A stretch of DNA of 64,000 bases, from NCBI RefSeq assembly GCF_016862955.1, contig NZ_BONY01000029.1:55159-119158 (forward strand), written 5' to 3'. A model generated the notes under the pieces. That model made no database searches, was not told the origin of the DNA, and saw only the letters and a program-made list of their open reading frames with translations. Shown piece after piece: positions 52,965-61,845 of the stretch (positions are counted from its first letter, which is position 1; each line of letters begins with the position of its first letter). The translations under genes and the position numbers were made by a program. This DNA is from Rhizocola hellebori. Its GTDB lineage: Bacteria; Actinomycetota; Actinomycetes; Mycobacteriales; Micromonosporaceae.

Positions 52965-53873
52965 TCAATAGGCCGATGCAGCGCCGAGGTAGGCCTTGGC
53001 CGAGGTGCGAATGGCCGATATCGACGCCGCCACCGCGGGATGCGTAGCCGAACCTTGACGGTAGGCGATCCGGGTGCGGCGCTGGATGGCAAGGGGCATC
53101 AGCCGAACACCCGATGGCGGACCGGTTGCGGCGAGCTGTGGGACCAGGGCCACGCCCTGCCCGGCCGCCACGAGGGCCAGCACGGTGGTGAAATCATCGG
53201 CGTGGTGACGCACCCGCGGCGTGAAGGCGGCGGCGCGGCATACCCGCATGGCGACGGTGTGGCACAGCGTCCCCGGTGTGCCGACGATCCACGGCAGGTC
53301 GCTGGCCACCGCGACCGACCCGATGGGGTTGGCCGTGAACGACGCTGGTGTGGCCAGGTAAACCGTTTCCTCCAATATGGACATAGCGTCCAGAGCCGGA
53401 TCGGGCTCGACCGGGGCCACGTCATAGTCGTGCAGCAGCCCGACGTCGAGGCGGCGCTCGCGCAGCTCACCGGGCACCGCGGCCGGATCCAGCTCGGTCA
53501 CCATCAGTTCCAGGCCCGGATGGTCACGGCCAAGCGCCACCAGCGCGGCCGGAAGCAGCGTGCGCACAGCGGTGGGAAACGCCCCGATGCGCAGCGGCCC
53601 AGTCAGACCGGTGCCCACGGCGGCGAGCGCGGCGCCGGCCCGCTCCAGCGCGGTAAGCACCTGTTCGGCATGGTGCACCAGCAGCTCACCGGCGGGGGTG
53701 AGGGTGACCCGCCGCCCGGATCGTTGCAGCAACGGCATCCCGGCTTCCCGTTCCAGCGCCGACAGCTGCTGGGAAACGGCCGACGGCGTATAGGTGTGGG
53801 CCTGCGCGACCGCCGCGATCGTGCCCAGATGGGCGAGATCGCGCAGCAGCCGCAAGCGGCGGAGGTCGAGCAT
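52965..53873 (-). CDS. LysR-family transcriptional regulator
   Basis: The 302-residue regulator has a winged helix (LRRLRLLRDLAHLGTIAAVAQ, TYTPSAVSQQLSALEREAG, residues 1-60) and a LysR substrate domain (GPLRIGAFPTAV onward). It is divergent from the DapA-family gene, so it probably controls that gene and itself. A T-N11-A palindrome overlaps its start. The ATG is preceded by TAAGCT six bases away, consistent with a leaderless start. Confidence 0.9.
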   Translation of the reverse strand: MLDLRRLRLLRDLAHLGTIAAVAQAHTYTPSAVSQQLSALEREAGMPLLQRSGRRVTLTPAGELLVHHAEQVLTALERAGAALAAVGTGLTGPLRIGAFPTAVRTLLPAALVALGRDHPGLELMVTELDPAAVPGELRERRLDVGLLHDYDVAPVEPDPALDAMSILEETVYLATPASFTANPIGSVAVASDLPWIVGTPGTLCHTVAMRVCRAAAFTPRVRHHADDFTTVLALVAAGQGVALVPQLAATGPPSGVRLMPLAIQRRTRIAYRQGSATHPAVAASISAIRTSAKAYLGAASAY

Positions 53874-53885
53874 AAGCTGAGCTTA
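53873..53885 (-). promoter_or_regulatory. LysR box overlapping -10 and start codon
   Basis: TAAGCT-G-AGCTTA is a perfect 13-base palindrome and fits T-N11-A. Its right arm is the -10 TAAGCT on the minus strand, and its left end is the first base of the LysR start codon. Binding would directly block the gene's own transcription. Confidence 0.6.
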
Positions 53886-53944
53886 CGCTTGAGCACAGAA
53901 ACGCGAACTAGACCTTAACCGTCTGCCCGGCCCAGGCTGGTCCC

Positions 53945-54832
53945 ATGACACTCACCGGTCTCTACGTTCCGCTCATCACCCCCCTTGACGCCGACGGTGA
54001 CGTTGCCTTGGCCGCGTTGGAGAAACTTGCTCACGTGGTACTGGACAACGGCGCGAACGGGCTGGTGGCGCTCGGCACCACGGGCGAGCCGGGGGCGCTC
54101 AGCGACGCTGAGCAACGCGCCGTGGTGACAGTGGCGGCACGGGTCTGCCGAGAACGCAACGCCCAGCTGCTGGTTGGTGCCAACACCACCGAAGCGCTGC
54201 AAGGATTGCGGGACCTGCCGGAGCTGACCGCCGCGCTGAGCCTGGTGCCCCCGTTCGTCAGGCCCGGCGAAGCCGGTGTGCTCGCCCATTTCACCCACCT
54301 CGCCACCGCCGGAGTGCCTCTCGTCGTCTACCACATTCCGCACCGCACCGCGCAGCACGTCTCCACCCCCACGCTGCATGCGCTGGCCGCCATCCCGGGC
54401 GTGATCGGGGTCAAGTACGGCGCCGCCGAAATCGACCCGGAAACCGTTGCCCTGCTTGCCGATCCGCCGCCCGGCTGCGCCGTGCTCGGCGGCACCGACG
54501 CCATCATCTCGCCGCTACTGGCGATGGGCGCCCACGGCGGCATCCTCGCCAGCGCCCACGTCGCCACCACCGGATTCGCCGAGCTGATCAGGTCGTGGCA
54601 GAGCGGCGACGCCCAGCGCGCGGCATCGCTCGGGCATCGCCTCGCCAAGCTGTCCCTGGCCCTGTTTGCCGAGCCGAACCCGACCGTGATCAAAGGTGTC
54701 CTGCACGCGCGCGGCGAAATCCCCACTCCGGCGGTCAGATTGCCGTTGCTCCCAGCCCACCCCGACACCGTCCGAACCGCCATGCAGCTACTCGAAGAAT
54801 GCGACACCGACCTTCCCGGGCAGTTAGCGTAG
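53945..54832 (+). CDS. DapA/NanA-family lyase
   Basis: The 295-residue TIM-barrel aldolase has GTTGEPGALSDAEQ, a Tyr in VVYHIPHRT and the Schiff-base Lys in IGVKYGA. It could be a second dihydrodipicolinate synthase or a keto-acid aldolase/dehydratase such as those for 2-keto-3-deoxy sugar acids. The divergent LysR regulator suggests a catabolic, inducible role rather than lysine synthesis. The ATG at 53945 is chosen as the beginning of the conserved barrel. The next gene starts 31 bases later. Confidence 0.8.
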   Translation: MTLTGLYVPLITPLDADGDVALAALEKLAHVVLDNGANGLVALGTTGEPGALSDAEQRAVVTVAARVCRERNAQLLVGANTTEALQGLRDLPELTAALSLVPPFVRPGEAGVLAHFTHLATAGVPLVVYHIPHRTAQHVSTPTLHALAAIPGVIGVKYGAAEIDPETVALLADPPPGCAVLGGTDAIISPLLAMGAHGGILASAHVATTGFAELIRSWQSGDAQRAASLGHRLAKLSLALFAEPNPTVIKGVLHARGEIPTPAVRLPLLPAHPDTVRTAMQLLEECDTDLPGQLA

Positions 54833-54863
54833 GAAACTGGGCGAAACTGTGGAAGGAAGTCAG

Positions 54864-55457
54864 ATGGCCAAGATCACTATATTTGAGAGCCTGTCGCTCG
54901 ACGGCGTGATGCAGGCGCCCGGACGCCCCGACGAGGATCGGCGCGGCGGTTTCTCCCACGGCGGATGGGCCACGCCCTACGCCGACCACGTCATGGGAAA
55001 GCTGGCCGGCGAGGGAATGTCCGGTGGCGGCGCGATGCTGTTCGGGCGGCGCACCTATGAAGACTTCTACGGCTTCTGGCCGCATCAGGGCGACAACCCT
55101 TACACCGAAGTGCTCAACAACTCCCGCAAATATGTCGTCTCCCGCACCCTGGAAGACCCGTTGCCGTGGAACAACTCGACGCTGCTCAAAGGCGAGGCCG
55201 CGCAATCCGTGGCACAGCTCAAGGCAGACCTCGACCAGGACCTGGTGGTGCTCGGCAGCGGGGAGCTGGTGCAGGCGTTGCTGTCGCACGGCCTCATCGA
55301 CACCTACATCCTGCTGATCCATCCACTGGTCCTCGGCACCGGCACGCGCCTCTTCCGCGACGGCAACCCGCTTGCCAAGCTGCGGCTGGTCGACACCACC
55401 CCAACCACCACCGGCGTCATCATCGCGACCTTTCAAGACGACGCCAGCTTGGTGTAA
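54864..55457 (+). CDS. Dihydrofolate reductase / RibD C-terminal-family protein
   Basis: The 197-residue protein has MAKITIFESLSLDGVMQAPGR, GAMLFGRRTYEDFYGFWP, KYVVSRTLEDP and VVLGSGELVQALL, the standard actinobacterial DHFR-family layout. These bind NADPH, but the natural substrate is usually unknown. GGAAGGAAG lies before the ATG. It is unlikely to be the housekeeping DHFR. It ends before a hairpin shared with a convergent small regulator gene. Confidence 0.85.
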   Translation: MAKITIFESLSLDGVMQAPGRPDEDRRGGFSHGGWATPYADHVMGKLAGEGMSGGGAMLFGRRTYEDFYGFWPHQGDNPYTEVLNNSRKYVVSRTLEDPLPWNNSTLLKGEAAQSVAQLKADLDQDLVVLGSGELVQALLSHGLIDTYILLIHPLVLGTGTRLFRDGNPLAKLRLVDTTPTTTGVIIATFQDDASLV

Positions 55458-55476
55458 CCGGACAGTCGAGGCGAGT

Positions 55477-55533
55477 CCTGGCGGTGATGGAACCCCTGCG
55501 CAACTTTGCGTCAAGCGTTGCATTACCGCCAGG
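55477..55533. terminator. Large stem-loop between convergent genes
   Basis: CCTGGCGGTGAT (55477-55488) pairs with ATTACCGCCAGG (55522-55533), with one G-T pair, enclosing 33 bases that can form an inner GCAAC/GTTGC stem. It lies between the DHFR-like and HTH genes. Confidence 0.5.
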
Positions 55534-55536
55534 TGA

Positions 55537-55791
55537 TCACCGTGACCCGAGTTGGGCCAACAACCACAACCGGTACAGATCTTCGATCTCGGCACTGCGC
55601 GTGCCGTGAAGCCTGGCGAGCCGCCTGATCACCGCGAAATCGGGTGGCAGCGCCTTGCCCGCACAGTAGCGATGCAGCGCAGCGCTACTGACATAGATGC
55701 TCTTGGCCAGCTCTCGGTACCCCTGGCCGGTGCTCTTTTTCAGGACCAGCAGCGTGTTCGCGAACGCCGTCGCGGCTGAACCCTCTGGCAT
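55537..55791 (-). CDS. Small XRE-type helix-turn-helix protein
   Basis: The 84-residue protein has an XRE-like HTH: FANTLLVLKKSTGQGYRELAKSIYVSSAALHRYCAGKALPPD, with residues about 12-50 as the helix-turn-helix. The remaining stretch is helical and may dimerise. It resembles the N-terminal HTH of actinobacterial XRE regulators without their large C-terminal domains. The ATG at 55791 follows GGGAG. The 250 bases beyond it to 56041 show no gene. Confidence 0.65.
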   Translation of the reverse strand: MPEGSAATAFANTLLVLKKSTGQGYRELAKSIYVSSAALHRYCAGKALPPDFAVIRRLARLHGTRSAEIEDLYRLWLLAQLGSR

Positions 55792-56041
55792 ACTTCGGGA
55801 TCTCCCTTCTCCTTTTCCTGGGATGGTCCGATCGTCCCGTATCGACGCAAGGGGAGGCAAGGCGCGGCTGTCTCAAGATGCGTGACGGCACGGCAGCTCA
55901 AGGCTGCTGTCCCGTCCCACCCCGGTCAAGGGCATTGCGGGCGGGCTGAGCCGAGCGCGATCCTTGGCACGAGGGTCGTTCCGGCAGTGGAAACGGGGGC
56001 ACCAACGGGGGTTGCCGGGACTGCCCGTCGAGGCGAGAAGG

Positions 56042-57280
56042 TCACCAGTCGTGGACGGTGCCGTCCAGGAGGCGGTTGACCGGTAGGTAGGCGGGTTGGT
56101 AGGGGAAGGAGCCGGCCAGCGCATCGTCGTAGTCGATGCCCAGACCCGGCTCCTCGCCGGGCATCAAGCCACCGTCCACAAAGGAGTATGTGGGCCGGAA
56201 AACCGCATGGGTGTCGGCGCTGTGCGGCATGTACTCCTGGATGCCGAAGTTGTGCAGGGCGATACCGAGGTGGACGGCGGCGGCCAGCCCGACCGGGGAG
56301 ATGTCGGTGGGGCCGTGCACACCGGACTTGATTTGGTACATCGCCGCGTACTCGAAGATGCGCTTGAGGCCGGTGACCCCACCGGCGTGGGTGATCGCCG
56401 AACGCACGTAATCGATGAGCTGTTCGGAGATCAGAGTCTGGTAGTCCCAGATGGTATTGAAGATCTCGCCGATCGCGAGCGGTGTGGTGGTGTGCCGGCG
56501 CACCAGCCGCAGTGCTTCCTGGTTCTCCGCCGGGGTCACGTCTTCGAGCCAGAAAAGGTCGTAGGGCTCCAGATCCTTGCCCAGCTTGGCGGCCTGGATG
56601 GGGGTCAGCCGGTGATGGGTGTCGTGCAGCAACGGCAGCTCAGGCCCGAACTCGTTGCGCACCGCCTCGAAGACCCCGGGCATGTGGCGCAGATAGGCGC
56701 GGGTGTCCCAGCGCTCCTCAATCGGCAGCGGAACCCGGCGCGCGGGCTCATAGTCGTAGCGGGCGTCGGAGCCGGCGGCGGCAGCCGAGGAGGAGGCGAC
56801 ACCGTAGGTGGAGTCCTGGCCCGGGATAGCGGTCTGGACGCGGATGGCCCGAAACCCGCGTGCCATGTGCGCCCGGATCGAATCGAAAAGCTCCTCGTTG
56901 TCGCGCCCGGAGGCGTGGCCGTAGACGCGGCAGGAAACCCGGGACCGCCCGCCGAGCAACTGATACAGGGGCATTCCGGCCACCTTGGCCTTGATGTCCC
57001 AAAGCGCGGTGTCGACGGCCGCGATGGCCGCCATCGTCACCGGCCCACGCCGCCAGTAGACGCCTCGGTAGAGCAGCTGCCAGGTGTCCTCGATCAGGTG
57101 CGCGTCGCGGCCGAGCAGCAGCGGCACGATGTGCTCGCTCAGATAGGTCGCCACCGCCAGCTCACGGCCGTTGAGGGTGGCATCGCCATAGCCGACAACG
57201 CCGTCGGCTGTGCGGATCCGCAGGGTCACGAAGTTACGCCCCGGGCTGGTGATCAGCACCTCGGCTTGCGCGATAAGCAT
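56042..57280 (-). CDS. Enolase-superfamily mannonate dehydratase-like protein
   Basis: The 412-residue protein matches ManD/Rsp[54 protein letters not shown]. Key residues are visible: Arg147, Tyr159, Asp220 and His222 (HDTHH), Glu246 (WLEDV) and Glu272 (GEIF). The first two match ManD numbering; the others are shifted by about 10 because of an Ala/Ser-rich insertion near 163-170. It would dehydrate D-mannonate or D-gluconate. It follows the epimerase gene after 20 bases. Confidence 0.85.
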   Translation of the reverse strand: MLIAQAEVLITSPGRNFVTLRIRTADGVVGYGDATLNGRELAVATYLSEHIVPLLLGRDAHLIEDTWQLLYRGVYWRRGPVTMAAIAAVDTALWDIKAKVAGMPLYQLLGGRSRVSCRVYGHASGRDNEELFDSIRAHMARGFRAIRVQTAIPGQDSTYGVASSSAAAAGSDARYDYEPARRVPLPIEERWDTRAYLRHMPGVFEAVRNEFGPELPLLHDTHHRLTPIQAAKLGKDLEPYDLFWLEDVTPAENQEALRLVRRHTTTPLAIGEIFNTIWDYQTLISEQLIDYVRSAITHAGGVTGLKRIFEYAAMYQIKSGVHGPTDISPVGLAAAVHLGIALHNFGIQEYMPHSADTHAVFRPTYSFVDGGLMPGEEPGLGIDYDDALAGSFPYQPAYLPVNRLLDGTVHDW

Positions 57281-57300
57281 TGCGTTTTCTTACCGTGATC

Positions 57301-58110
57301 TCAGGCTTTACGCCAGGAAAAGTTCGGCGCGATGCCGAACATGGCGCGGGCGCGGGCGCAGTCGACAAGCGACTCATCGCTTCTCGGTCTTCTTGGCACC
57401 GACGGGTACCACTCGTCGAGCAACTCATCGGTGGGCCTGTCCATGATGGTGTCCGCGGCCGTCCACAGCACCGCATGGTGACCTTCCACCGGCGCGGTGA
57501 GAGCGGCCTCGCAGAAGCGTGCGACATCGTCGACATGGATGTAGGACCACAGCGAGCTGGCCCCGGCCTCTGGCTTGCCGCGCACGATCTCCACCAGGCG
57601 TGGCAGGTATTCCTCGTCGACGACGGTCGAGATCCGCAGCGATATCGCCACCCCGCCGGTCCGGCGCGCATACGCGGCCGCGACCTGTTCACCGATCGCT
57701 TTGGACAGACCATAAGCATCCTGTGGTACCAGGGGATGCTCCTCGTCCAGCGGAAAGTAGAGCGGCTCGGACCAGCGGTGCTGGAACGGATACCCGTAGG
57801 CGGACAGGCTCGAAGCGCTGATGACCCGGTTGATGCCCAGCTTCGCGCACGCTTCGAAGACGTTGAACTGCGAGATGGCGTTGTTGGCGAAGACCTGCTC
57901 CGGCGGATAGCCGCCCGGCGCCGGAATCGCGCCCAGATGCACCACGGCGTCCGCCCCGGCGAACACGCCGAAGACCTGGCCCAGATCGCACAGATCGGCC
58001 CGCTGCCCCGACTTCAGATCGGTCGCCACCACGTCGTGTCCACATTGGACAAGACGGCGGACCACCACACTGCCCACCTTGCCGGCCGCGCCGGTCACCA
58101 CCACCCGCAT
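57301..58110 (-). CDS. NAD-dependent epimerase/dehydrogenase (extended SDR)
   Basis: The 269-residue protein has the Rossmann motif VTGAAGKVGS, VVHLGAIPAPGGYPPE, the Ser in SASSLSAYGY, and YGLSK (Tyr/Lys). It resembles sugar-acid cluster dehydrogenases, including uronate dehydrogenases, but the assignment is not firm. Paired with a mannonate-dehydratase-like enzyme, it may act in uronate or aldonate catabolism, linked to the pectin operon of this window. TAGTGT lies six bases before the ATG. Confidence 0.78.
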   Translation of the reverse strand: MRVVVTGAAGKVGSVVVRRLVQCGHDVVATDLKSGQRADLCDLGQVFGVFAGADAVVHLGAIPAPGGYPPEQVFANNAISQFNVFEACAKLGINRVISASSLSAYGYPFQHRWSEPLYFPLDEEHPLVPQDAYGLSKAIGEQVAAAYARRTGGVAISLRISTVVDEEYLPRLVEIVRGKPEAGASSLWSYIHVDDVARFCEAALTAPVEGHHAVLWTAADTIMDRPTDELLDEWYPSVPRRPRSDESLVDCARARAMFGIAPNFSWRKA

Positions 58111-58141
58111 CGCCCCACACTACTGCGGCTTTCGACAGCGA

Positions 58142-58978
58142 CTAGCCCCAGATTTTGGCCACCTGCTCGGCGACGACGGCCGCCTGGGCCCGGCCGGCAA
58201 GCGCCGCCGGCTTGCGGTGGCCCGGATCGAGCACATTGGTGCCGATCGCCCGGGTCGCCGCGGCGTCCGGGCTGACCAGGGTGACCTGGCAACCCTGCGC
58301 CTGCAGCGCGGAAACCTGCTTGGTGGCCGGAATCATCGGCCCCCCACCGCGCACTATCGGGGCCAGGATGACCACCTGCGAGGAACCCTCCGCCACGTCC
58401 GCGTTCACCGCGGAACGCATGCCACCATCGACGAATCGCCGCTCGTTGATCTCGTGGGGCGGCCACACCCCCGGCACCGCACAGCTTGCCGCCACCGCGT
58501 CGATCAACGGCACGCCGCTGTCGCGATCGAAGACGACGAACTCGCCGGTCGCCGCGTCTACCGCGGTCACCTTGAGCGGTCGCTCGGGCCAGCCCTCGAA
58601 GGGCAGCCGGGCGGCGATCACCTCACGCCGCTGGGCGGAGGTGACCGTGGGCGCGGCGAGCGCCAGCGAGCCCATGCGCATCCCGAACTGTTCGGTGGTG
58701 CGGCTCCTGAGCATCGCCCACGCGTAGCGCGCCAGCAGGCCCGCACCCAGTTTGGCCGGGATCTCGCTGGCCGGATCGGACAGCTGCGTCTCGTACCAGT
58801 CGGCCAGCGGCCGATCGCCGGCGATCATGCTGGCCACCACCGAACCCGCCGAGGTGCCGACGAACAGATCCGCTGCGGTCAGGTCCACACCGGCATCGGC
58901 CAGCCCGGCAAGCATGCCGAGCTCCCACGCTATCCCGGTCACGCCGCCGCCACCCAACACCAAAGCCCTGCCCGCCAT
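58142..58978 (-). CDS. Patatin-like phospholipase
   Basis: The 278-residue protein has the patatin pattern: the oxyanion Gly-rich LGGGGVTGIAWELGML, the nucleophile GTSAGSVVA and the dyad Asp in FVDGGM. It is a lipid acyl hydrolase, probably cytoplasmic or membrane-associated because no signal peptide is seen. The ATG at 58978 is supported by TAGGCT six bases upstream. Next is the methyltransferase gene, 9 bases away. Confidence 0.87.
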   Translation of the reverse strand: MAGRALVLGGGGVTGIAWELGMLAGLADAGVDLTAADLFVGTSAGSVVASMIAGDRPLADWYETQLSDPASEIPAKLGAGLLARYAWAMLRSRTTEQFGMRMGSLALAAPTVTSAQRREVIAARLPFEGWPERPLKVTAVDAATGEFVVFDRDSGVPLIDAVAASCAVPGVWPPHEINERRFVDGGMRSAVNADVAEGSSQVVILAPIVRGGGPMIPATKQVSALQAQGCQVTLVSPDAAATRAIGTNVLDPGHRKPAALAGRAQAAVVAEQVAKIWG

Positions 58979-58987
58979 GGGCAAAGC

Positions 58988-59740
58988 CTACGGCTTCACC
59001 GCCCGGGTGGCGAAGTATCCGGGAAGGTACCGCGCGGTGGCGTCCATATGATGTGGAGCCTCCGAAAAACCTGTGATCAGGAATCCGGCCGCGAGCTGAC
59101 CGCCGAGCTGCTCGGCCATCGTGTGGCTGTAGGAGACCGGCCATTCCCCCGGATCACCGGCCGTATCACGCGGAATGCTGTGCCGCACGATCAGCTCGCC
59201 GCGATCCAGCGCGTCGTCGTCGAAGATGAACACGTCCGGGTTGAGGAAGCCGGACAGCAGACTGCCGCCCGTGCGCAGCACCCGGAAGCATTCGCGCCAC
59301 ACCGGCGCCAGCTCGGGCGAGAACAGGTTCGACACCGGGTGGAAGACGACATCGAAGCTGTCATCGGGGAAAGCGCTCAGATCCCGCATGTCGCCCAGGA
59401 CCGTACGAAGGTCCAAACCGTCGCGCTGCGCGACGAAAGCGTCCTGCTCCAACTGGCGCGGCGAGTTGTCGAGCACGGTGACGTTGGCGCCGGCCGCGGA
59501 CAGGGTGGGCGCCTGCTGGCCGCCGCCGGAGGCGAGGCACAGGATGTCCACTCCGGACAGATCAGCGGGCAGCCATTGGCGATCCACCGGCTGGTACCCG
59601 ATAAGCACCACCGAAAATTCGCCCCGCCGCGCCGAAGCGATCACCTCGGCGGAGACCGGCCGGGTCCACTCGTTGCCCGAGTCAACCTGCTTGTCCCACG
59701 CGGCACGGTTATAGGCCACCGGATCGAAGTCCTCGCTCAT
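58988..59740 (-). CDS. SAM-dependent methyltransferase
   Basis: The 250-residue class I methyltransferase has the SAM-binding motif LCLASGGGQQAPTLSAAGANVTVLDNS and then RDLSAFPDDSFDVVFHPVSNLF. The N-terminal YNRAAWDKQV is usual in this group. The substrate is unknown. It is divergent from the SDR gene; only 24 bases separate the two starts. Confidence 0.85.
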   Translation of the reverse strand: MSEDFDPVAYNRAAWDKQVDSGNEWTRPVSAEVIASARRGEFSVVLIGYQPVDRQWLPADLSGVDILCLASGGGQQAPTLSAAGANVTVLDNSPRQLEQDAFVAQRDGLDLRTVLGDMRDLSAFPDDSFDVVFHPVSNLFSPELAPVWRECFRVLRTGGSLLSGFLNPDVFIFDDDALDRGELIVRHSIPRDTAGDPGEWPVSYSHTMAEQLGGQLAAGFLITGFSEAPHHMDATARYLPGYFATRAVKP

Positions 59741-59748
59741 GACCGCCG

Positions 59749-59758
59749 ATCGTAGACT
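59749..59758. promoter_or_regulatory. Overlapping divergent -10 boxes
   Basis: TACGAT on the minus strand (59749-59754) lies eight bases before the methyltransferase ATG, and TAGACT on the plus strand (59753-59758) lies six bases before the SDR ATG. Both transcripts probably lack a leader and compete for polymerase. Confidence 0.4.
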
Positions 59759-59764
59759 CTGTGG

Positions 59765-60433
59765 ATGAGCAAAAGCGTGGTAATTACCGGCGGCACCGGC
59801 GGGTTGGGCACGGCGGTGACCCAGGTGCTGCTCGACGAGGGCTGGCAGGTGGTCGTGCCGTGGGTGGCGCGCAAGGAGCTTGACCGCATGCCCGCCAGCG
59901 AACGGCTGGTCCTGGTCGAGGCCGACCTGTTCGACCCGGCCGCGGCCGCGGCCGTGGTGGGTGCCGCCACCGAGCCGCTCAGGGCGGTCGTCAACCTGGT
60001 CGGCGGTTTCGCCATGGGCGGCCGCGTCCACGAAACGCCCATCGACGACTTCGAAGCGCAGCTGCGCCTCAACCTTCGGCCCGGTTATCTGATGTGCCAG
60101 GCGGGGATACCACGGCTGATCGAAGCGGGCGGCGGCTCGGTGGTCTGCGTTTCCAGCCAGGCCACCCGGCGCCCGTTCTCCGGCGCGGCGGGCTACCTGA
60201 CCGCGAAGACCGCTGTGCTCGGGCTTGTCGGCGCGCTGCACGCGGAGTACGAACGCGACGGGATACGCGTCAACGCCATCCTGCCCAACGTCATTGACAC
60301 CCCGGCGAACAGGGCCGCTCAGCCCGGCGCGGACACCAGCGGCTGGACCAAACCGGAGGTGATCGCGCAAACCATCGCTTTCCTCTGCGACGATCGGTCA
60401 GCGGCCGTGCGGGGCTCGCAGCTTTTCGTGTGA
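59765..60433 (+). CDS. Short-chain dehydrogenase/reductase
   Basis: The 222-residue SDR has TGGTGGLG, VNLVGGF in place of NNAG, Ser in VCVSSQATRR, and YLTAK. The catalytic Tyr and Lys are kept. The substrate is unknown. Its last 36 bases overlap the end of the convergent alpha/beta hydrolase gene. Confidence 0.82.
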   Translation: MSKSVVITGGTGGLGTAVTQVLLDEGWQVVVPWVARKELDRMPASERLVLVEADLFDPAAAAAVVGAATEPLRAVVNLVGGFAMGGRVHETPIDDFEAQLRLNLRPGYLMCQAGIPRLIEAGGGSVVCVSSQATRRPFSGAAGYLTAKTAVLGLVGALHAEYERDGIRVNAILPNVIDTPANRAAQPGADTSGWTKPEVIAQTIAFLCDDRSAAVRGSQLFV

Positions 60434-61261
60434 CTCCAGGAACGACACCACCTCGCCGAGGAACACGGCGTTGTCGTCACCGGCCACCATGTGCCGGGCG
60501 TCGCCCACCTCGACCAGGCTCGATCCGGGGATCAGCGACTGCAGCTCATCCATGCCGTCAACGCTGACAATGTCGGAGTGCTCCCCACGCACCAGCAGCG
60601 TGGGGACGCGGATGCGGGAGGCCGCCCGTTTGGTGCGCTGATAGCCCTCATCGTTCACCTCGCTCGTGCGGTCGGTGCGGGTGAAGGCGGGATCCCAATG
60701 CCAGTACCATCTTCCGTTCGGCCCCACCCGCACGTTCTTGCGCAGCGACTGCGGGTTGACCGGCCGGTCCCGGTGTGGCTGGTAAGCCTGTACGGCGGCC
60801 GCCACCTCGTCGAGCGAAGCGAATCCGTCGGGCGCGCCCATCATGAAGGCCGAAATCCGGGCCACCCCCGCGGGCTCGACCCGCGGCGCGATGTCCACCA
60901 GCACAAGGGCCCGCGCCACCCCGCCGCGCTCCCCTTCGGCCAGCATGGCCGTGATCCCGCCCAGCGAAGCACCGATGATGACCGGCTTTTCACCGAGCCC
61001 CGCCACGACCGACATCAGATCATCCACGAATCGGTCGAAGGAATAGTCACCGTCACCGGACCAGTAGCTCTCACCATGCCCGCGCGCGTCGACCGCATAG
61101 GTTTGCCAGCCCGCCTGCGCCAGCATCGGCCCAGCCCTGCGCCAGGAGTGCCGGGTCTGGCCACCGCCGTGCAGCATCAGCACTATGCCGCGCCGGTCCG
61201 CGACCGGCTCCCAGACGTCAGCGGCGAGCTGTCCGCCGGAACCGTTCAGCCTGATGACCAT
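60398..61261 (-). CDS. Alpha/beta-fold hydrolase
   Basis: The 287-residue hydrolase has the oxyanion stretch LHGGGQTRHSW, the nucleophile GASLGG, VRGEHSDIV (acid Asp) and the catalytic His in DARHMVAGD. It resembles peroxidase/esterase-type hydrolases of actinomycetes. TAGCAT lies six bases before the ATG at 61261. No signal peptide is present. The substrate is unknown. Confidence 0.85.
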   Translation of the reverse strand: MVIRLNGSGGQLAADVWEPVADRRGIVLMLHGGGQTRHSWRRAGPMLAQAGWQTYAVDARGHGESYWSGDGDYSFDRFVDDLMSVVAGLGEKPVIIGASLGGITAMLAEGERGGVARALVLVDIAPRVEPAGVARISAFMMGAPDGFASLDEVAAAVQAYQPHRDRPVNPQSLRKNVRVGPNGRWYWHWDPAFTRTDRTSEVNDEGYQRTKRAASRIRVPTLLVRGEHSDIVSVDGMDELQSLIPGSSLVEVGDARHMVAGDDNAVFLGEVVSFLESHEKLRAPHGR

Positions 61262-61278
61262 CGCCTCATGCTAGTGAG

Positions 61279-61845
61279 CTAATAGTGCTCCCGCGCAGCC
61301 TCAAGTTTTACCTTCGCCCGCCTGGCCGCCTCTGGCATGCCCTCATCGCTGAGCAACGCGATCGCCGCCTCCACCGCCGAGGAGAGCTGGGCCCACTGCT
61401 CGGCCTGGGCTTTCAGCTGCTGCCCCTTGATCCAGAGATCGACGAACACGGAAACCTTGGCCCGCAACACCCACGGGTCAAAGGGCTTGGTGAGATAGTC
61501 CACTCCGCCGGCCGCGTAGCCGCGCAGGGCGAGCCGCGCGTCCCGGTCGGCCGCGGTGAGGAAGATGATCGGGATGTGCCGGGTGCGCTCCCGGCGCTTG
61601 ATGTGGCTCGCCGTTTCGAAGCCGTCCATCTCCGGCATCTGGGCGTCGAGCAGGATGAGCGCAAAGTCGTCGACCAGAAGCTGTTTGAGCGCGGCCTCCC
61701 CGCTGTCCACCGCGACGGCTTCCAGGGGCAGGCCTTGCAACATGGCCTCCAAGGCGATCAGGTTGTCCCGCCGATCGTCGACGAGCAGCGCCTTGGCCGG
61801 GCGCAGCCCCGCCGAGAGCAGGGGTTCATTCTGTGGTCCGGTCAT
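61279..61845 (-). CDS. Response regulator with coiled-coil tail (OsaB-like)
   Basis: The 188-residue protein has a receiver domain: VDDRRDN, phospho-acceptor Asp in LLDAQMPEMDG (residue about 67), Thr in FLTAAD and Lys in LTKPFD. A helical tail (KGQQLKAQAEQWAQLSS) takes the place of a DNA-binding domain. The arrangement recalls OsaB of Streptomyces coelicolor, which works with the hybrid kinase OsaA in osmotic adaptation. The start overlaps the kinase stop by ATGA, so the two are coupled. Confidence 0.8.
   Translation of the reverse strand: MTGPQNEPLLSAGLRPAKALLVDDRRDNLIALEAMLQGLPLEAVAVDSGEAALKQLLVDDFALILLDAQMPEMDGFETASHIKRRERTRHIPIIFLTAADRDARLALRGYAAGGVDYLTKPFDPWVLRAKVSVFVDLWIKGQQLKAQAEQWAQLSSAVEAAIALLSDEGMPEAARRAKVKLEAAREHY

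Noticed and set aside
55792..56041. Possible small genes in the 250-base gap
   Set aside because: Open frames on both strands are compositionally poor and lack ribosome sites.
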